Shown piece by piece: positions 44,355-53,119 of a DNA stretch of 64,000 bases. A program made the position numbers and the translations under genes. The notes beneath the pieces were generated by a model that was not told the origin of the DNA, ran no database searches, and worked only from the letters and a program-made list of their open reading frames with translations. Every line of letters begins with the position of its first letter. Within the stretch, counting starts at the first letter, position 1. Origin of the DNA: Solitalea lacus (GTDB lineage: Bacteria > Bacteroidota > Bacteroidia > Sphingobacteriales > Sphingobacteriaceae); assembly GCF_022014595.1 (NCBI RefSeq), contig NZ_CP091740.1:248001-312000 (forward strand). The letters run 5' to 3'.

Positions 44355-44819
44355 TTATGCTTCTAGAGCCTCTAAGTATAACTCATTTAGCGTAAAGCCA
44401 GGGTAGAAGATCCCTTGTTGATAATGCTTGATAAATTTATCAAGATCAGCCGTAACGATTAGCTTGAATTCCTGCACTGACTGGGCCATGATAAACTTAC
44501 ACCAAATGTATGGGGTGCCATTTTTATCTAACCTCACAATAGGCAGGCTGTTCATTTTAATGGTTTCTCCCATGTATTCTAGGAGTAGGCCAAAGTTCTC
44601 ACGATCTTTTGAAGGGATTTTGTGGATGTACTCCACAAAATCTTCTTTAGTGATGTAACCTTCGTTACCATCCTTTGAAAAGAAAGAAGTAGCACTTCTT
44701 CTTAGTCTTCTGGTCGGTAAAGTTTGTTTTAAAACTTCACAGATATTTAGCTTACCGTCTTTCAGGTTTGCAATTTGATCAGCATTTAATGATGCTAAAG
44801 TAAATTTATGCGTTTGCAT
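44355..44819 (-). CDS. Island-associated hypothetical protein (154 aa)
   Basis: Soluble protein with no signal peptide and no recognisable domain. It has a basic stretch (LPTRRLRRSATSFF) near residue 40 and an aromatic/acidic C-terminus. It lies 113 bp upstream of the helicase-like gene on the same strand, so probably in the same unit. Likely an accessory factor of the mobile element. Confidence 0.6.
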   Translation of the reverse strand: MQTHKFTLASLNADQIANLKDGKLNICEVLKQTLPTRRLRRSATSFFSKDGNEGYITKEDFVEYIHKIPSKDRENFGLLLEYMGETIKMNSLPIVRLDKNGTPYIWCKFIMAQSVQEFKLIVTADLDKFIKHYQQGIFYPGFTLNELYLEALEA

Positions 44820-45047
44820 TTTATTAATAATGTTATGTTAAAATGCTCTATTCTTTTTGAGGTCGTTGAGCAGGATACCGACCTTTGCTTTGCCTGGCCA
44901 GGCTGCCAACTTGATTAAGAACCTTGTTAATTATTGTTCTTTTCTCTTGTTGACATTACAAAGGTGCGGAGAGTACAGAAGGCTGGAGGGATTATTAATT
45001 TAGGTTTTTGAAGTTTTTTTATTTCCTTATAAATGAGCAAGTTGTAG

Positions 45048-45482
45048 TTACTTGATTTTGTTGATATAGTTTAAAAGGAAAGTGCGCATGTAATCTTTAG
45101 GTGTAACAGTGTCCGTATTAAAGAAACCGAATTGAACACCTATATCGAAAAGGAGATACAATTGTGCATCGGAAAACATTGCCCCTTCAGCGACCTTCAT
45201 TAAGGTTTGATCGTTTAAATAGGCTAAAACTTTAAAGCAGAATTGAGCAATAGCTTTATTTCGTTCTGTAATTGGTTTCTTAATTCTTTTAACTGCTGCC
45301 TTTTCTAATTTAGAAGCATCATAACCGTTTTGAAAAGTATATAAGATAGGTTCTCCTAATGCGATGGGAAGTTGTTTGTAATCGTTTAATTCTTTTTTTA
45401 CAGTTTGACCAATCCATTGTGATAGGAAACCATCTGTAATTTTAACCTTTTGACTGCCTAGTTTAAATGAGATTTCAATGCT
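45048..45482 (-). pseudogene. 3' part of an island gene split by an insertion sequence
   Basis: From the IS junction the minus strand reads in frame: IEISFKLGSQKVKITDGF..., through LAYLNDQTLMKVAEGAMF, to YINKIK and a stop at 45048-45050. This is 145 codons including the codon inside the duplicated ATGCT target. The 5' part lies at 52633-53037 beyond the IS cluster. Removing the insertion and one copy of the 5-bp duplication fuses the two parts in frame as ...NNPDRS-IEISFK... into a protein of about 270-278 residues. No domain family was recognised; it is probably inactive now. Confidence 0.8.
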
Positions 45483-45548
45483 TGTCTATAACGGTGATAC
45501 TGGGCCACTCAAAACGGATGATACTGGTTCTTCGTCAATTTTGGTGAA

Positions 45549-47165
45549 TTATGCAGATTTCGCTAGTACCATTTTTCTTAACAGCTCAAAGCTGGCTCTG
45601 CCATACATTTTTCTTTTGATATTTTTAATCCGGTTGACTTGCCCTTCCACCTGCCCATTACTAAAGGGTGTGATCACGGCATTATTTACGGCTTCATAAT
45701 CCTTCAAGATATTTTTGGCGAAATTTTTTAAGCCGCATTCAGATTTGGCGGTTTCATCTATCCATTTCATCAGTGACCCATCTTCCTTAAGGAGAAAAAG
45801 GTTTTTAAAGCTTTTTACTAACTGTTCCATCTGTTTTATATCAGGACATTTCTCATACAGGAGCTTGAGGAAGTCCTGGTCATCCTTCCGCGGAAGTTGA
45901 TCCGGCTCCAGGTATAACATAAAGGATAACTTGGTTGGCGACCATGTTTTTATAGGTGTGGGGTTTATTTTCTTGGCTCTGAACGAGGGTTGCATTTTGT
46001 TCATTTTGAAACAAAACTGCGAATACTTACCATTAAAGCCCATCTGGGTTATGATCTGGTGTAATTCCCGATAAGTTTTACCTCGATTGTTTTCCTGTAG
46101 CAAAAAGTCAAGGAAAGCATCCAGGTTAGTGATAGTGCAGGATTCCCTTTTGGGCAGTTGCTCCATATGCACATATTTCTGGGTGGTTGTCCGTGATACA
46201 TTTACCGTTTTGGCGATTTGCCTTATCGAATAACCTGCATTGTATAATTTTTTCACTTGCTCGAATTTATGCTGTCTATCAATACTAATGTTTGCAACAG
46301 AATCCCCGGATGTTTCCAACTCTGGGGTGCACTGAACCGGCTGTGGCCTTGGAGCTGCAGGTGCATGCTCCTTTTGGGGATTATTGTAGAGATTGAATAC
46401 CTCCTTCAGCTCTTTTCCTTTGGATTGAATAACTCTTTTGACTGCTTCTCCAAGATTCATTAATAAATGAAAGCGGTCTGCTACCTGATGAGCTTGTGGG
46501 GCGCCTTTTTTCACCCCTAATGCATAAGGTCCATACCGGTCACGGGAAACTGTTTTTATTTCTGGATGTTTTTTAAGCCATTCGGCTAGGGTTTCCGACT
46601 CCCGATCCGGCAACAGGTCGATCACTTCCTTTCTTTCCAAATCAACAAGAACAGTTCCGTACGTTCTTCCCTTTTTGAATGCCCAATCATCCACCCCAAT
46701 GATTCCCGAGGTCAATGTTTTAGATTGTATTTCCAGCTTTTTAACCACGCGTAATACGGTAGACGGACTTACGGGTATGCCCACATACCTGCTGATGGTA
46801 GCACCCGTATTCCCGCCCAGTTCAAGTGCCATTCTTGCTAGCAGGTCATTGGAACGCAGCATTCTTCTGTAATAAGGCTTAATTTCAGAATCAAAACGCT
46901 CCGTAAAGATTTTTCGGTGGCACGCAGGGTTATCACAAAAGTATTTCCTTGCTTTGAGCTTAACTCTTGCCAAATGCCCCGAAACAGGCAGGTCCAAAAG
47001 CTTCCTGGAGTATCGGCTGTGGATCCTATTGCTTTTTTTGCTGCAAATGGGGCAGGTAGAGCAGGGCTGACAAACCGATGCACAAATGTGCAATACTCCA
47101 GGTTCAGAAGAAATGGCATCAGCTTTTAGCTGTACGTTAGCAGGGAGAATAAATGATGGTATCAT
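45549..47165 (-). CDS. ISL3-family transposase (copy 1)
   Basis: About 538 residues from the ATG at 47165 (MIPSFILPANVQ); an upstream in-frame ATG at 47195 also exists. N-terminal zinc-ribbon-like cysteines (CxPCSTCPIC and CDNPAC), a helix-turn-helix (YSIRQIAKTVNVSRTTTQKYVH), and the DDE catalytic core: IIGVDDWAFKKG, SRDRYGPYALG, and the Glu near the end in NGQVEGQVNRIKNIKRKMYGRA. All conserved residues are present, so it should be active. It mobilises this IS by cut-and-paste. Confidence 0.93.
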   Translation of the reverse strand: MIPSFILPANVQLKADAISSEPGVLHICASVCQPCSTCPICSKKSNRIHSRYSRKLLDLPVSGHLARVKLKARKYFCDNPACHRKIFTERFDSEIKPYYRRMLRSNDLLARMALELGGNTGATISRYVGIPVSPSTVLRVVKKLEIQSKTLTSGIIGVDDWAFKKGRTYGTVLVDLERKEVIDLLPDRESETLAEWLKKHPEIKTVSRDRYGPYALGVKKGAPQAHQVADRFHLLMNLGEAVKRVIQSKGKELKEVFNLYNNPQKEHAPAAPRPQPVQCTPELETSGDSVANISIDRQHKFEQVKKLYNAGYSIRQIAKTVNVSRTTTQKYVHMEQLPKRESCTITNLDAFLDFLLQENNRGKTYRELHQIITQMGFNGKYSQFCFKMNKMQPSFRAKKINPTPIKTWSPTKLSFMLYLEPDQLPRKDDQDFLKLLYEKCPDIKQMEQLVKSFKNLFLLKEDGSLMKWIDETAKSECGLKNFAKNILKDYEAVNNAVITPFSNGQVEGQVNRIKNIKRKMYGRASFELLRKMVLAKSA

Positions 47166-47234
47166 TAATAAAAAGTATAATATAAAATTACACATATATT
47201 ATGCTTATTTTTATCATCCGAACAGAAAATTATT

Positions 47235-47702
47235 ATGGGAAAAACTGTATTGAAAGTCCAGCGGTCAGAAGCCGGAGAGATCAAGAAGCTATTAAACACA
47301 AATGACGACTATACCGTGGGCGTAAGACTGTTTCTTGTATACTTAGTGGCCTTGGGCCATTCCTCCAGGAAGCTGGCTGAACTTCATGATATAAGCTTTA
47401 AGCAGATAACCAACTGGGTGCATCGATACGAAAAAGAAGGGATTGAAGGATTGAAAGATCGAAAAGGACGAGGTAGGCGCAGTGCCCTATCGGAAGATCA
47501 ACTAAAGAGAATTAAGTCATTAGTCCTCTTGGAAAGCCCGAACCAGCACGGATTAACATCGGAAAAATGGACCGGCCCCCTTCTGGTGAAATGGATCAAA
47601 AATGAATATGGATTAGAGTATCAGAAGGCTCAGGTATACAATCTGCTTGAGAAAGTCGGCATTACATTTGAAAAGAAGCGCGGATTGATAAATAAAGTGT
47701 AA
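47235..47702 (+). CDS. Helix-turn-helix passenger protein of the ISL3 element (copy 1)
   Basis: 155 residues divergent from the transposase, inside the same terminal repeats. The sequence VYLVALGHSSRKLAELHDISFKQITNWVHRYEKEGIEGLKDRKGRGRRSALS is a helix-turn-helix plus winged-helix segment like the N-terminal DNA-binding part of IS630-type transposases. There is no catalytic domain. It may be a transcriptional repressor or transposition regulator of the IS. Position and orientation share an intergenic promoter region with the transposase. Confidence 0.8.
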   Translation: MGKTVLKVQRSEAGEIKKLLNTNDDYTVGVRLFLVYLVALGHSSRKLAELHDISFKQITNWVHRYEKEGIEGLKDRKGRGRRSALSEDQLKRIKSLVLLESPNQHGLTSEKWTGPLLVKWIKNEYGLEYQKAQVYNLLEKVGITFEKKRGLINKV

Positions 47703-47807
47703 TTAATTTATATACTTTTCACCAAAAGTGACGAAGAACCATGATACTGGGCCAGCTGTTACGGGAATCAACGGGCCACTTTTCAATACAATTATAAGCG
47801 TTTAATT

Positions 47808-48545
47808 TTAATGACTCAATTGTTTTTTTCTCCGGAAAGATTCACCTTCTAGTTCAATTCGGTGAGAGGAGAAAACGATCCGGTCTAATATCGCGTCGGC
47901 AGCTGTACTTTCTCCAATCAGGCCATGCCAATTTGCTACCGGTATCTGTGTGGCAATAATGGTTGAAGAGGTTTCATGTCGTTCTTCAATGACATCCATT
48001 AGCACATTCCTGGCAGCCTGATCAATAGGAACGAGTCCAAAGTCGTCCAGGATGAGCAGCTCCGTTTTTTGTATCCGCTTGATCAGTTTAGAGTAAGTAC
48101 CTTGCAGTTTAGCGAGTTTGGCCAGGTCAAAGAACCGCGCCGTATTGTAATACATTGTTCGATGCAGCATTTGACAGGCTTTAACACCTATGCTCTGAGC
48201 CAGAAAACTTTTACCGCAGCCACTATAGCCAGTAATTATGATATTTTCCTTTTTTTTAATAAAGTTAAGCCCCAGTAGCCTTTCAAAGGTTGTTTTATCT
48301 AAACCTCGTTGAGTTTGGTAATCAATATCTGAAGCAGAAGCGGCCTGTTTAAAGCCAGCACGCTGGATCAGGCTATCAATATTTCGGTTCTGTCGGCTTT
48401 CCCATTCAGTATCTACCAACAGGGAAAGAAAGTCATCCAGGGTATAATCCTGATAAAGGTGTTCGCTGATACTGCGGTGGTAAAGGGCCGCCATGGCATT
48501 CATGCGCATGCGGCGCATCTTTTCTACGGTGTTGTGTTCATTCAT
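47808..48545 (-). CDS. istB: IS21 helper ATPase IstB
   Basis: 245 residues with an AAA+ DnaC-like fold: Walker A GYSGCGKSFLAQSIG, Walker B ELLILDDFGLVP, sensor region IIATQIPVANWHGLIGE and a C-terminal HRIELEGESFRRKK. IstB binds DNA and ATP and helps IstA choose the target. It follows istA on the same strand (67-bp gap). Intact. Confidence 0.95.
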   Translation of the reverse strand: MNEHNTVEKMRRMRMNAMAALYHRSISEHLYQDYTLDDFLSLLVDTEWESRQNRNIDSLIQRAGFKQAASASDIDYQTQRGLDKTTFERLLGLNFIKKKENIIITGYSGCGKSFLAQSIGVKACQMLHRTMYYNTARFFDLAKLAKLQGTYSKLIKRIQKTELLILDDFGLVPIDQAARNVLMDVIEERHETSSTIIATQIPVANWHGLIGESTAADAILDRIVFSSHRIELEGESFRRKKQLSH

Positions 48546-48612
48546 AATTTGTTGTTGGATCTGTTTAATAAGTAAGTATTGACTGGTGGGGTCAGCATGC
48601 CCCGGAACCTGT

Positions 48613-50163
48613 TTATTGATAGTGACTTGCCCCCCGGATGTTGCTGTGTTCTGGGATCGGGGAACCGGATGGTTCCGCTGGATCTTCCTGCTCCATATCC
48701 AGGTTGTTCTTCAGTATCATTTCAATGGTGCGGTAAGAAGCCTTATGGTATTCCAAGCCTCTTTTGCATGCCTTTTCCAGGCGTTCATTGTTGTACGTTT
48801 TCCCGAAAGCGAGGATTCCCTGACTCTGCTTATAAGCGATTTCTGGATAATTATATTGGGTAAACAAGCGCTGAATATAGGCCAGGGTAAAAGGACCTAC
48901 CTGGCGGGCACGACCCTGGAAGTATTCAGGACTCCATTGTCCGTAAGCCTGGTGCGAGGAAGGCATGTGTTGGGGTATGGTAGTATAATTGCCTGCCTTA
49001 TAATTTCGTTCATGGCTGGCAATACGGTCGTAATTATAGAAGATCTCTACCTTATCCTGATTGTATTGTACCTCCACATGCAGGCCGGTAAAGCGGTAAG
49101 GAACGCTGTAATAGTTGCGATCTTCACTCATGTAGACATGTGCTGTCTTTTGTACTTTAGCCCGCCTGTATTGTCGGATACTGTAAGAGTCGGTCGCAAT
49201 TCCCTGTAAGTATTGTTGCTCCAGATCAATGAAATAACTCCTGCGGCTGCCGCCTCCATGAGAGAACAGGTAATCATTATATTCCTCCAAGAGCTCCGCA
49301 ATCGCTTTATTCAGGTCTTTAAGGCTAAAATAGGTATGCTTACGCAAATGATAATAGATGCGCTGGTAGACCAGCTCTACGCTGCGTTCCACCAGTGCCT
49401 TATCTTGAGGGTGATGCGGACGGGCAGGATCGACCACGCAACCATAATGCAGGGCAAAGTCGGCAAAGGTTTTATTGATCACAGGAGCGTATTTACTACC
49501 CTTGCTAACTGCGGATTTGAGATTATCAGATACGATGGCCTGTGGAACCCCACCCATCCACCTCAGGCAAGATTCCATGCAACTGATCAGATCTTCGCGC
49601 TTTTGGGAAGGAACTGCCTTGACAAAGGTATACTGGCTGCAAGGGAGCACAGCGATAAATACTTCCACATCAATCTGTTCACCGGTAGATTTGTCTACAT
49701 AATAAGGCTTCTTGCCGCAAAAGTCGACAAAGAGCTTTTCCCCAGCTTTATGGATTAATTTACCGCTGTGATGGCTCCGGCTCTTCCAGTTTCGGTAGTG
49801 CAGGGCAAACTGGGTGTATTTATAGCCTTTGGGGTTCTTTTCAAAGTAGTCTTTCCAGAGCTCCTGTAAAGTGCCTCCAGGTTTGTGCAGTTCCTTTTGT
49901 ATAGCAGGAAACTGACTGCTGAGGATCTCGTAACGCGCTTTTTCAGTCTGGCTGTTTTCGGTAAACAAATCCCTAAGATCAGCCTCCCCGAGCTCTATGA
50001 GCTCCTGGTAAGAGAGGTTCAGTGCTTTGAAACGGCTGGTATAACTGTCAACCGTTTTACGGTTAACTTTTAAAAAATCTGCTACCTTGCGGTTGCTTAA
50101 GCCTTTAAGTTTAAGGGAAATTAAACTGCGTAATTCCATGATATCAATTCGTTGTCCTGCCAT
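48613..50163 (-). CDS. istA: IS21 transposase IstA
   Basis: About 516 residues from the ATG at 50163 (MAGQRIDIMELRSLISLKLKG). Upstream in-frame codons run into the terminal repeats of the IS, so the longer start at 50307 is rejected. N-terminal helix-turn-helix (LSNRKVADFLKVNRKTVDSYTS), RNase-H-type rve catalytic core (EKLFVDFCGKKPYYVD with Asp, then SDNLKSAV with the second Asp, and the Glu in PQDKALVERSVELVYQRI), and a C-terminal basic tail. Intact and probably active. Confidence 0.95.
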   Translation of the reverse strand: MAGQRIDIMELRSLISLKLKGLSNRKVADFLKVNRKTVDSYTSRFKALNLSYQELIELGEADLRDLFTENSQTEKARYEILSSQFPAIQKELHKPGGTLQELWKDYFEKNPKGYKYTQFALHYRNWKSRSHHSGKLIHKAGEKLFVDFCGKKPYYVDKSTGEQIDVEVFIAVLPCSQYTFVKAVPSQKREDLISCMESCLRWMGGVPQAIVSDNLKSAVSKGSKYAPVINKTFADFALHYGCVVDPARPHHPQDKALVERSVELVYQRIYYHLRKHTYFSLKDLNKAIAELLEEYNDYLFSHGGGSRRSYFIDLEQQYLQGIATDSYSIRQYRRAKVQKTAHVYMSEDRNYYSVPYRFTGLHVEVQYNQDKVEIFYNYDRIASHERNYKAGNYTTIPQHMPSSHQAYGQWSPEYFQGRARQVGPFTLAYIQRLFTQYNYPEIAYKQSQGILAFGKTYNNERLEKACKRGLEYHKASYRTIEMILKNNLDMEQEDPAEPSGSPIPEHSNIRGASHYQ

Positions 50164-50207
50164 GCATCCATTGAGTTCAGATACAAGGCTATTAAAAATC
50201 ATGAAAA

Positions 50208-50395
50208 GTGGCCCAATGACTTCCGTTTTAAGCAAGGAATCCCTGGTGCTATTTTGGCCCAATGACCTCCGTTTTGCTTTTAGGAGCAGACATTGCTTTT
50301 GGCCCAATGACCTCCGTAATAACGGTTATCTTTTTGGCCCAATGATTCCCGTTATGACTGGCCCGGTATCACCGTAATGGCTGGCCCATTGACTA
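50208..50395. repeat. Right-end multiple terminal repeats of the IS21 element
   Basis: Five copies of a word like TGGCCCAATGACCTCCGT, with variants, occur between 50208 and 50395. A sixth lies at the true end beyond the second ISL3 insertion (52619-52630, joined to ATTGACTA). Three inverted relatives lie at the left end. Such arrays are the binding sites of the IS21 transposase. Confidence 0.7.
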
Positions 50396-50418
50396 GGTTC
50401 TTCGTCAATTTTGGTGAA

Positions 50419-52035
50419 TTATGCAGATTTCGCTAGTACCATTTTTCTTAACAGCTCAAAGCTGGCTCTGCCATACATTTTTCTTTTGATATTTTTAATC
50501 CGGTTGACTTGCCCTTCCACCTGCCCATTACTAAAGGGTGTGATCACGGCATTATTTACGGCTTCATAATCCTTCAAGATATTTTTGGCGAAATTTTTTA
50601 AGCCGCATTCAGATTTGGCGGTTTCATCTATCCATTTCATCAGTGACCCATCTTCCTTAAGGAGAAAAAGGTTTTTAAAGCTTTTTACTAACTGTTCCAT
50701 CTGTTTTATATCAGGACATTTCTCATACAGGAGCTTGAGGAAGTCCTGGTCATCCTTCCGCGGAAGTTGATCCGGCTCCAGGTATAACATAAAGGATAAC
50801 TTGGTTGGCGACCATGTTTTTATAGGTGTGGGGTTTATTTTCTTGGCTCTGAACGAGGGTTGCATTTTGTTCATTTTGAAACAAAACTGCGAATACTTAC
50901 CATTAAAGCCCATCTGGGTTATGATCTGGTGTAATTCCCGATAAGTTTTACCTCGATTGTTTTCCTGTAGCAAAAAGTCAAGGAAAGCATCCAGGTTAGT
51001 GATAGTGCAGGATTCCCTTTTGGGCAGTTGCTCCATATGCACATATTTCTGGGTGGTTGTCCGTGATACATTTACCGTTTTGGCGATTTGCCTTATCGAA
51101 TAACCTGCATTGTATAATTTTTTCACTTGCTCGAATTTATGCTGTCTATCAATACTAATGTTTGCAACAGAATCCCCGGATGTTTCCAACTCTGGGGTGC
51201 ACTGAACCGGCTGTGGCCTTGGAGCTGCAGGTGCATGCTCCTTTTGGGGATTATTGTAGAGATTGAATACCTCCTTCAGCTCTTTTCCTTTGGATTGAAT
51301 AACTCTTTTGACTGCTTCTCCAAGATTCATTAATAAATGAAAGCGGTCTGCTACCTGATGAGCTTGTGGGGCGCCTTTTTTCACCCCTAATGCATAAGGT
51401 CCATACCGGTCACGGGAAACTGTTTTTATTTCTGGATGTTTTTTAAGCCATTCGGCTAGGGTTTCCGACTCCCGATCCGGCAACAGGTCGATCACTTCCT
51501 TTCTTTCCAAATCAACAAGAACAGTTCCGTACGTTCTTCCCTTTTTGAATGCCCAATCATCCACCCCAATGATTCCCGAGGTCAATGTTTTAGATTGTAT
51601 TTCCAGCTTTTTAACCACGCGTAATACGGTAGACGGACTTACGGGTATGCCCACATACCTGCTGATGGTAGCACCCGTATTCCCGCCCAGTTCAAGTGCC
51701 ATTCTTGCTAGCAGGTCATTGGAACGCAGCATTCTTCTGTAATAAGGCTTAATTTCAGAATCAAAACGCTCCGTAAAGATTTTTCGGTGGCACGCAGGGT
51801 TATCACAAAAGTATTTCCTTGCTTTGAGCTTAACTCTTGCCAAATGCCCCGAAACAGGCAGGTCCAAAAGCTTCCTGGAGTATCGGCTGTGGATCCTATT
51901 GCTTTTTTTGCTGCAAATGGGGCAGGTAGAGCAGGGCTGACAAACCGATGCACAAATGTGCAATACTCCAGGTTCAGAAGAAATGGCATCAGCTTTTAGC
52001 TGTACGTTAGCAGGGAGAATAAATGATGGTATCAT
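50419..52035 (-). CDS. ISL3-family transposase (copy 2)
   Basis: Identical to the transposase at 45549-47165 in translation; see that entry for the motifs. It appears intact. Confidence 0.93.
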   Translation of the reverse strand: MIPSFILPANVQLKADAISSEPGVLHICASVCQPCSTCPICSKKSNRIHSRYSRKLLDLPVSGHLARVKLKARKYFCDNPACHRKIFTERFDSEIKPYYRRMLRSNDLLARMALELGGNTGATISRYVGIPVSPSTVLRVVKKLEIQSKTLTSGIIGVDDWAFKKGRTYGTVLVDLERKEVIDLLPDRESETLAEWLKKHPEIKTVSRDRYGPYALGVKKGAPQAHQVADRFHLLMNLGEAVKRVIQSKGKELKEVFNLYNNPQKEHAPAAPRPQPVQCTPELETSGDSVANISIDRQHKFEQVKKLYNAGYSIRQIAKTVNVSRTTTQKYVHMEQLPKRESCTITNLDAFLDFLLQENNRGKTYRELHQIITQMGFNGKYSQFCFKMNKMQPSFRAKKINPTPIKTWSPTKLSFMLYLEPDQLPRKDDQDFLKLLYEKCPDIKQMEQLVKSFKNLFLLKEDGSLMKWIDETAKSECGLKNFAKNILKDYEAVNNAVITPFSNGQVEGQVNRIKNIKRKMYGRASFELLRKMVLAKSA

Positions 52036-52104
52036 TAATAAAAAGTATAATATAAAATTACACATATATTATGCTTATTTTTATCATCCGAACAGAAAAT
52101 TATT

Positions 52105-52572
52105 ATGGGAAAAACTGTATTGAAAGTCCAGCGGTCAGAAGCCGGAGAGATCAAGAAGCTATTAAACACAAATGACGACTATACCGTGGGCGTAAGACTG
52201 TTTCTTGTATACTTAGTGGCCTTGGGCCATTCCTCCAGGAAGCTGGCTGAACTTCATGATATAAGCTTTAAGCAGATAACCAACTGGGTGCATCGATACG
52301 AAAAAGAAGGGATTGAAGGATTGAAAGATCGAAAAGGACGAGGTAGGCGCAGTGCCCTATCGGAAGATCAACTAAAGAGAATTAAGTCATTAGTCCTCTT
52401 GGAAAGCCCGAACCAGCACGGATTAACATCGGAAAAATGGACCGGCCCCCTTCTGGTGAAATGGATCAAAAATGAATATGGATTAGAGTATCAGAAGGCT
52501 CAGGTATACAATCTGCTTGAGAAAGTCGGCATTACATTTGAAAAGAAGCGCGGATTGATAAATAAAGTGTAA
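52105..52572 (+). CDS. Helix-turn-helix passenger protein of the ISL3 element (copy 2)
   Basis: Identical in translation to the protein at 47235-47702; same divergent position relative to the transposase of this copy. Confidence 0.8.
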   Translation: MGKTVLKVQRSEAGEIKKLLNTNDDYTVGVRLFLVYLVALGHSSRKLAELHDISFKQITNWVHRYEKEGIEGLKDRKGRGRRSALSEDQLKRIKSLVLLESPNQHGLTSEKWTGPLLVKWIKNEYGLEYQKAQVYNLLEKVGITFEKKRGLINKV

Positions 52573-52632
52573 TTAATTTATATACTTTTCACCAAAAGTG
52601 ACGAAGAACCATTGACTACCGTTTTAGACAAT

Positions 52633-53037
52633 GCTACGGTCTGGGTTGTTTTCATATAGCAAAAGCATTTGAGCCAGTTCCTTTAAACAGACTTCCGATT
52701 GATAGGAATCGTTATAGTACTCCATTGTTGCATAGAAGTCTTCATAAGCATATAAACAAATGGTAAGTAGATTGTGGAAATGCTCTATAAGGTTATAGTC
52801 GGATCTATCTTGTTGATCTTCGCCTATCCCTGCTAAGGTGTCAATAAAGTCATGTTGGAATTGAAGTATTCCATCCGTAGAAACGATAAAAGATGCCATT
52901 TGCATTGGCTTCCCATTATAGGTATTTAAGAACCTTTGCCACTCATCATCATTTAAGTGACTAAATAGATGATCCTTTAAAAGGGAATAGTTCGGTTCTA
53001 AAATGAAATGATTCATAGATCTAAAGTAAAAAGGCAA
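52633..53037 (-). pseudogene. 5' part of the island gene split by the insertion sequence
   Basis: 135 codons from the start (MPFYFRSMNHFILEP; MNHFILEP at 53016 is an equally good start) to ...LLLYENNPDRS, where the IS21 end begins. With the IS in place translation stops three codons later. The rest of the gene is at 45048-45482. The protein is acidic, with no signal peptide and a high content of aromatic and Leu residues; no family recognised. It sits 83 bp from the recombinase gene and may have had a regulatory role in the element. Confidence 0.8.
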
Positions 53038-53119
53038 CTCAATGTGAATTGCCTTTAGAATGGGACAAACTTAAGATTTTACCCTTTAAAAGAATAAGAA
53101 GTATTATAGTGTGTCCTTG

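Larger units (their letters stand above)
45526..47740 (-). mobile_element. ISL3-type insertion sequence, copy 1
   Basis: 2215 bp with terminal inverted repeats starting GGTTCTTCGTCA and containing TTTTGGTG, complementary to CACCAAAA.TGACGAAGAACC at the right end. 8-bp target duplication ATGATACT (45518-45525 and 47741-47748), the usual ISL3 size. It has two genes, a transposase (minus) and a divergent helix-turn-helix protein (plus). It is identical, as far as read, to copy 2, displaced by exactly 4870 bp. Confidence 0.93.
50396..52610 (-). mobile_element. ISL3-type insertion sequence, copy 2
   Basis: Same 2215-bp unit as copy 1, in the same orientation, inserted in the right-end repeats of the IS21 element with its own 8-bp duplication ATTGACTA (50388-50395 and 52611-52618). 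Two identical copies in the same orientation indicate recent transposition and could act as a composite transposon carrying istAB. Confidence 0.93.
45483..52630 (-). mobile_element. IS21-family element carrying two ISL3-type insertions
   Basis: Ends TGTCTATAACGGT (left) and TGTCTAAAACGGT read inward from the right end form a 13-bp inverted repeat with one mismatch. They are flanked by a 5-bp duplication ATGCT (45478-45482 and 52631-52635). Further copies of an ACGG...GGGCCA-type repeat follow inside each end (three on the left, about six on the right, 50208-50395), typical transposase sites of IS21. Genes istA and istB lie between. Without the two 2215-bp ISL3 copies and their 8-bp duplications the element is 2702 bp, normal for IS21. 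Confidence 0.9.

Noticed and set aside
48586-49758. Long plus-strand frames opposite istA
   Set aside because: Antisense shadows of the transposase gene; no codon or family support.
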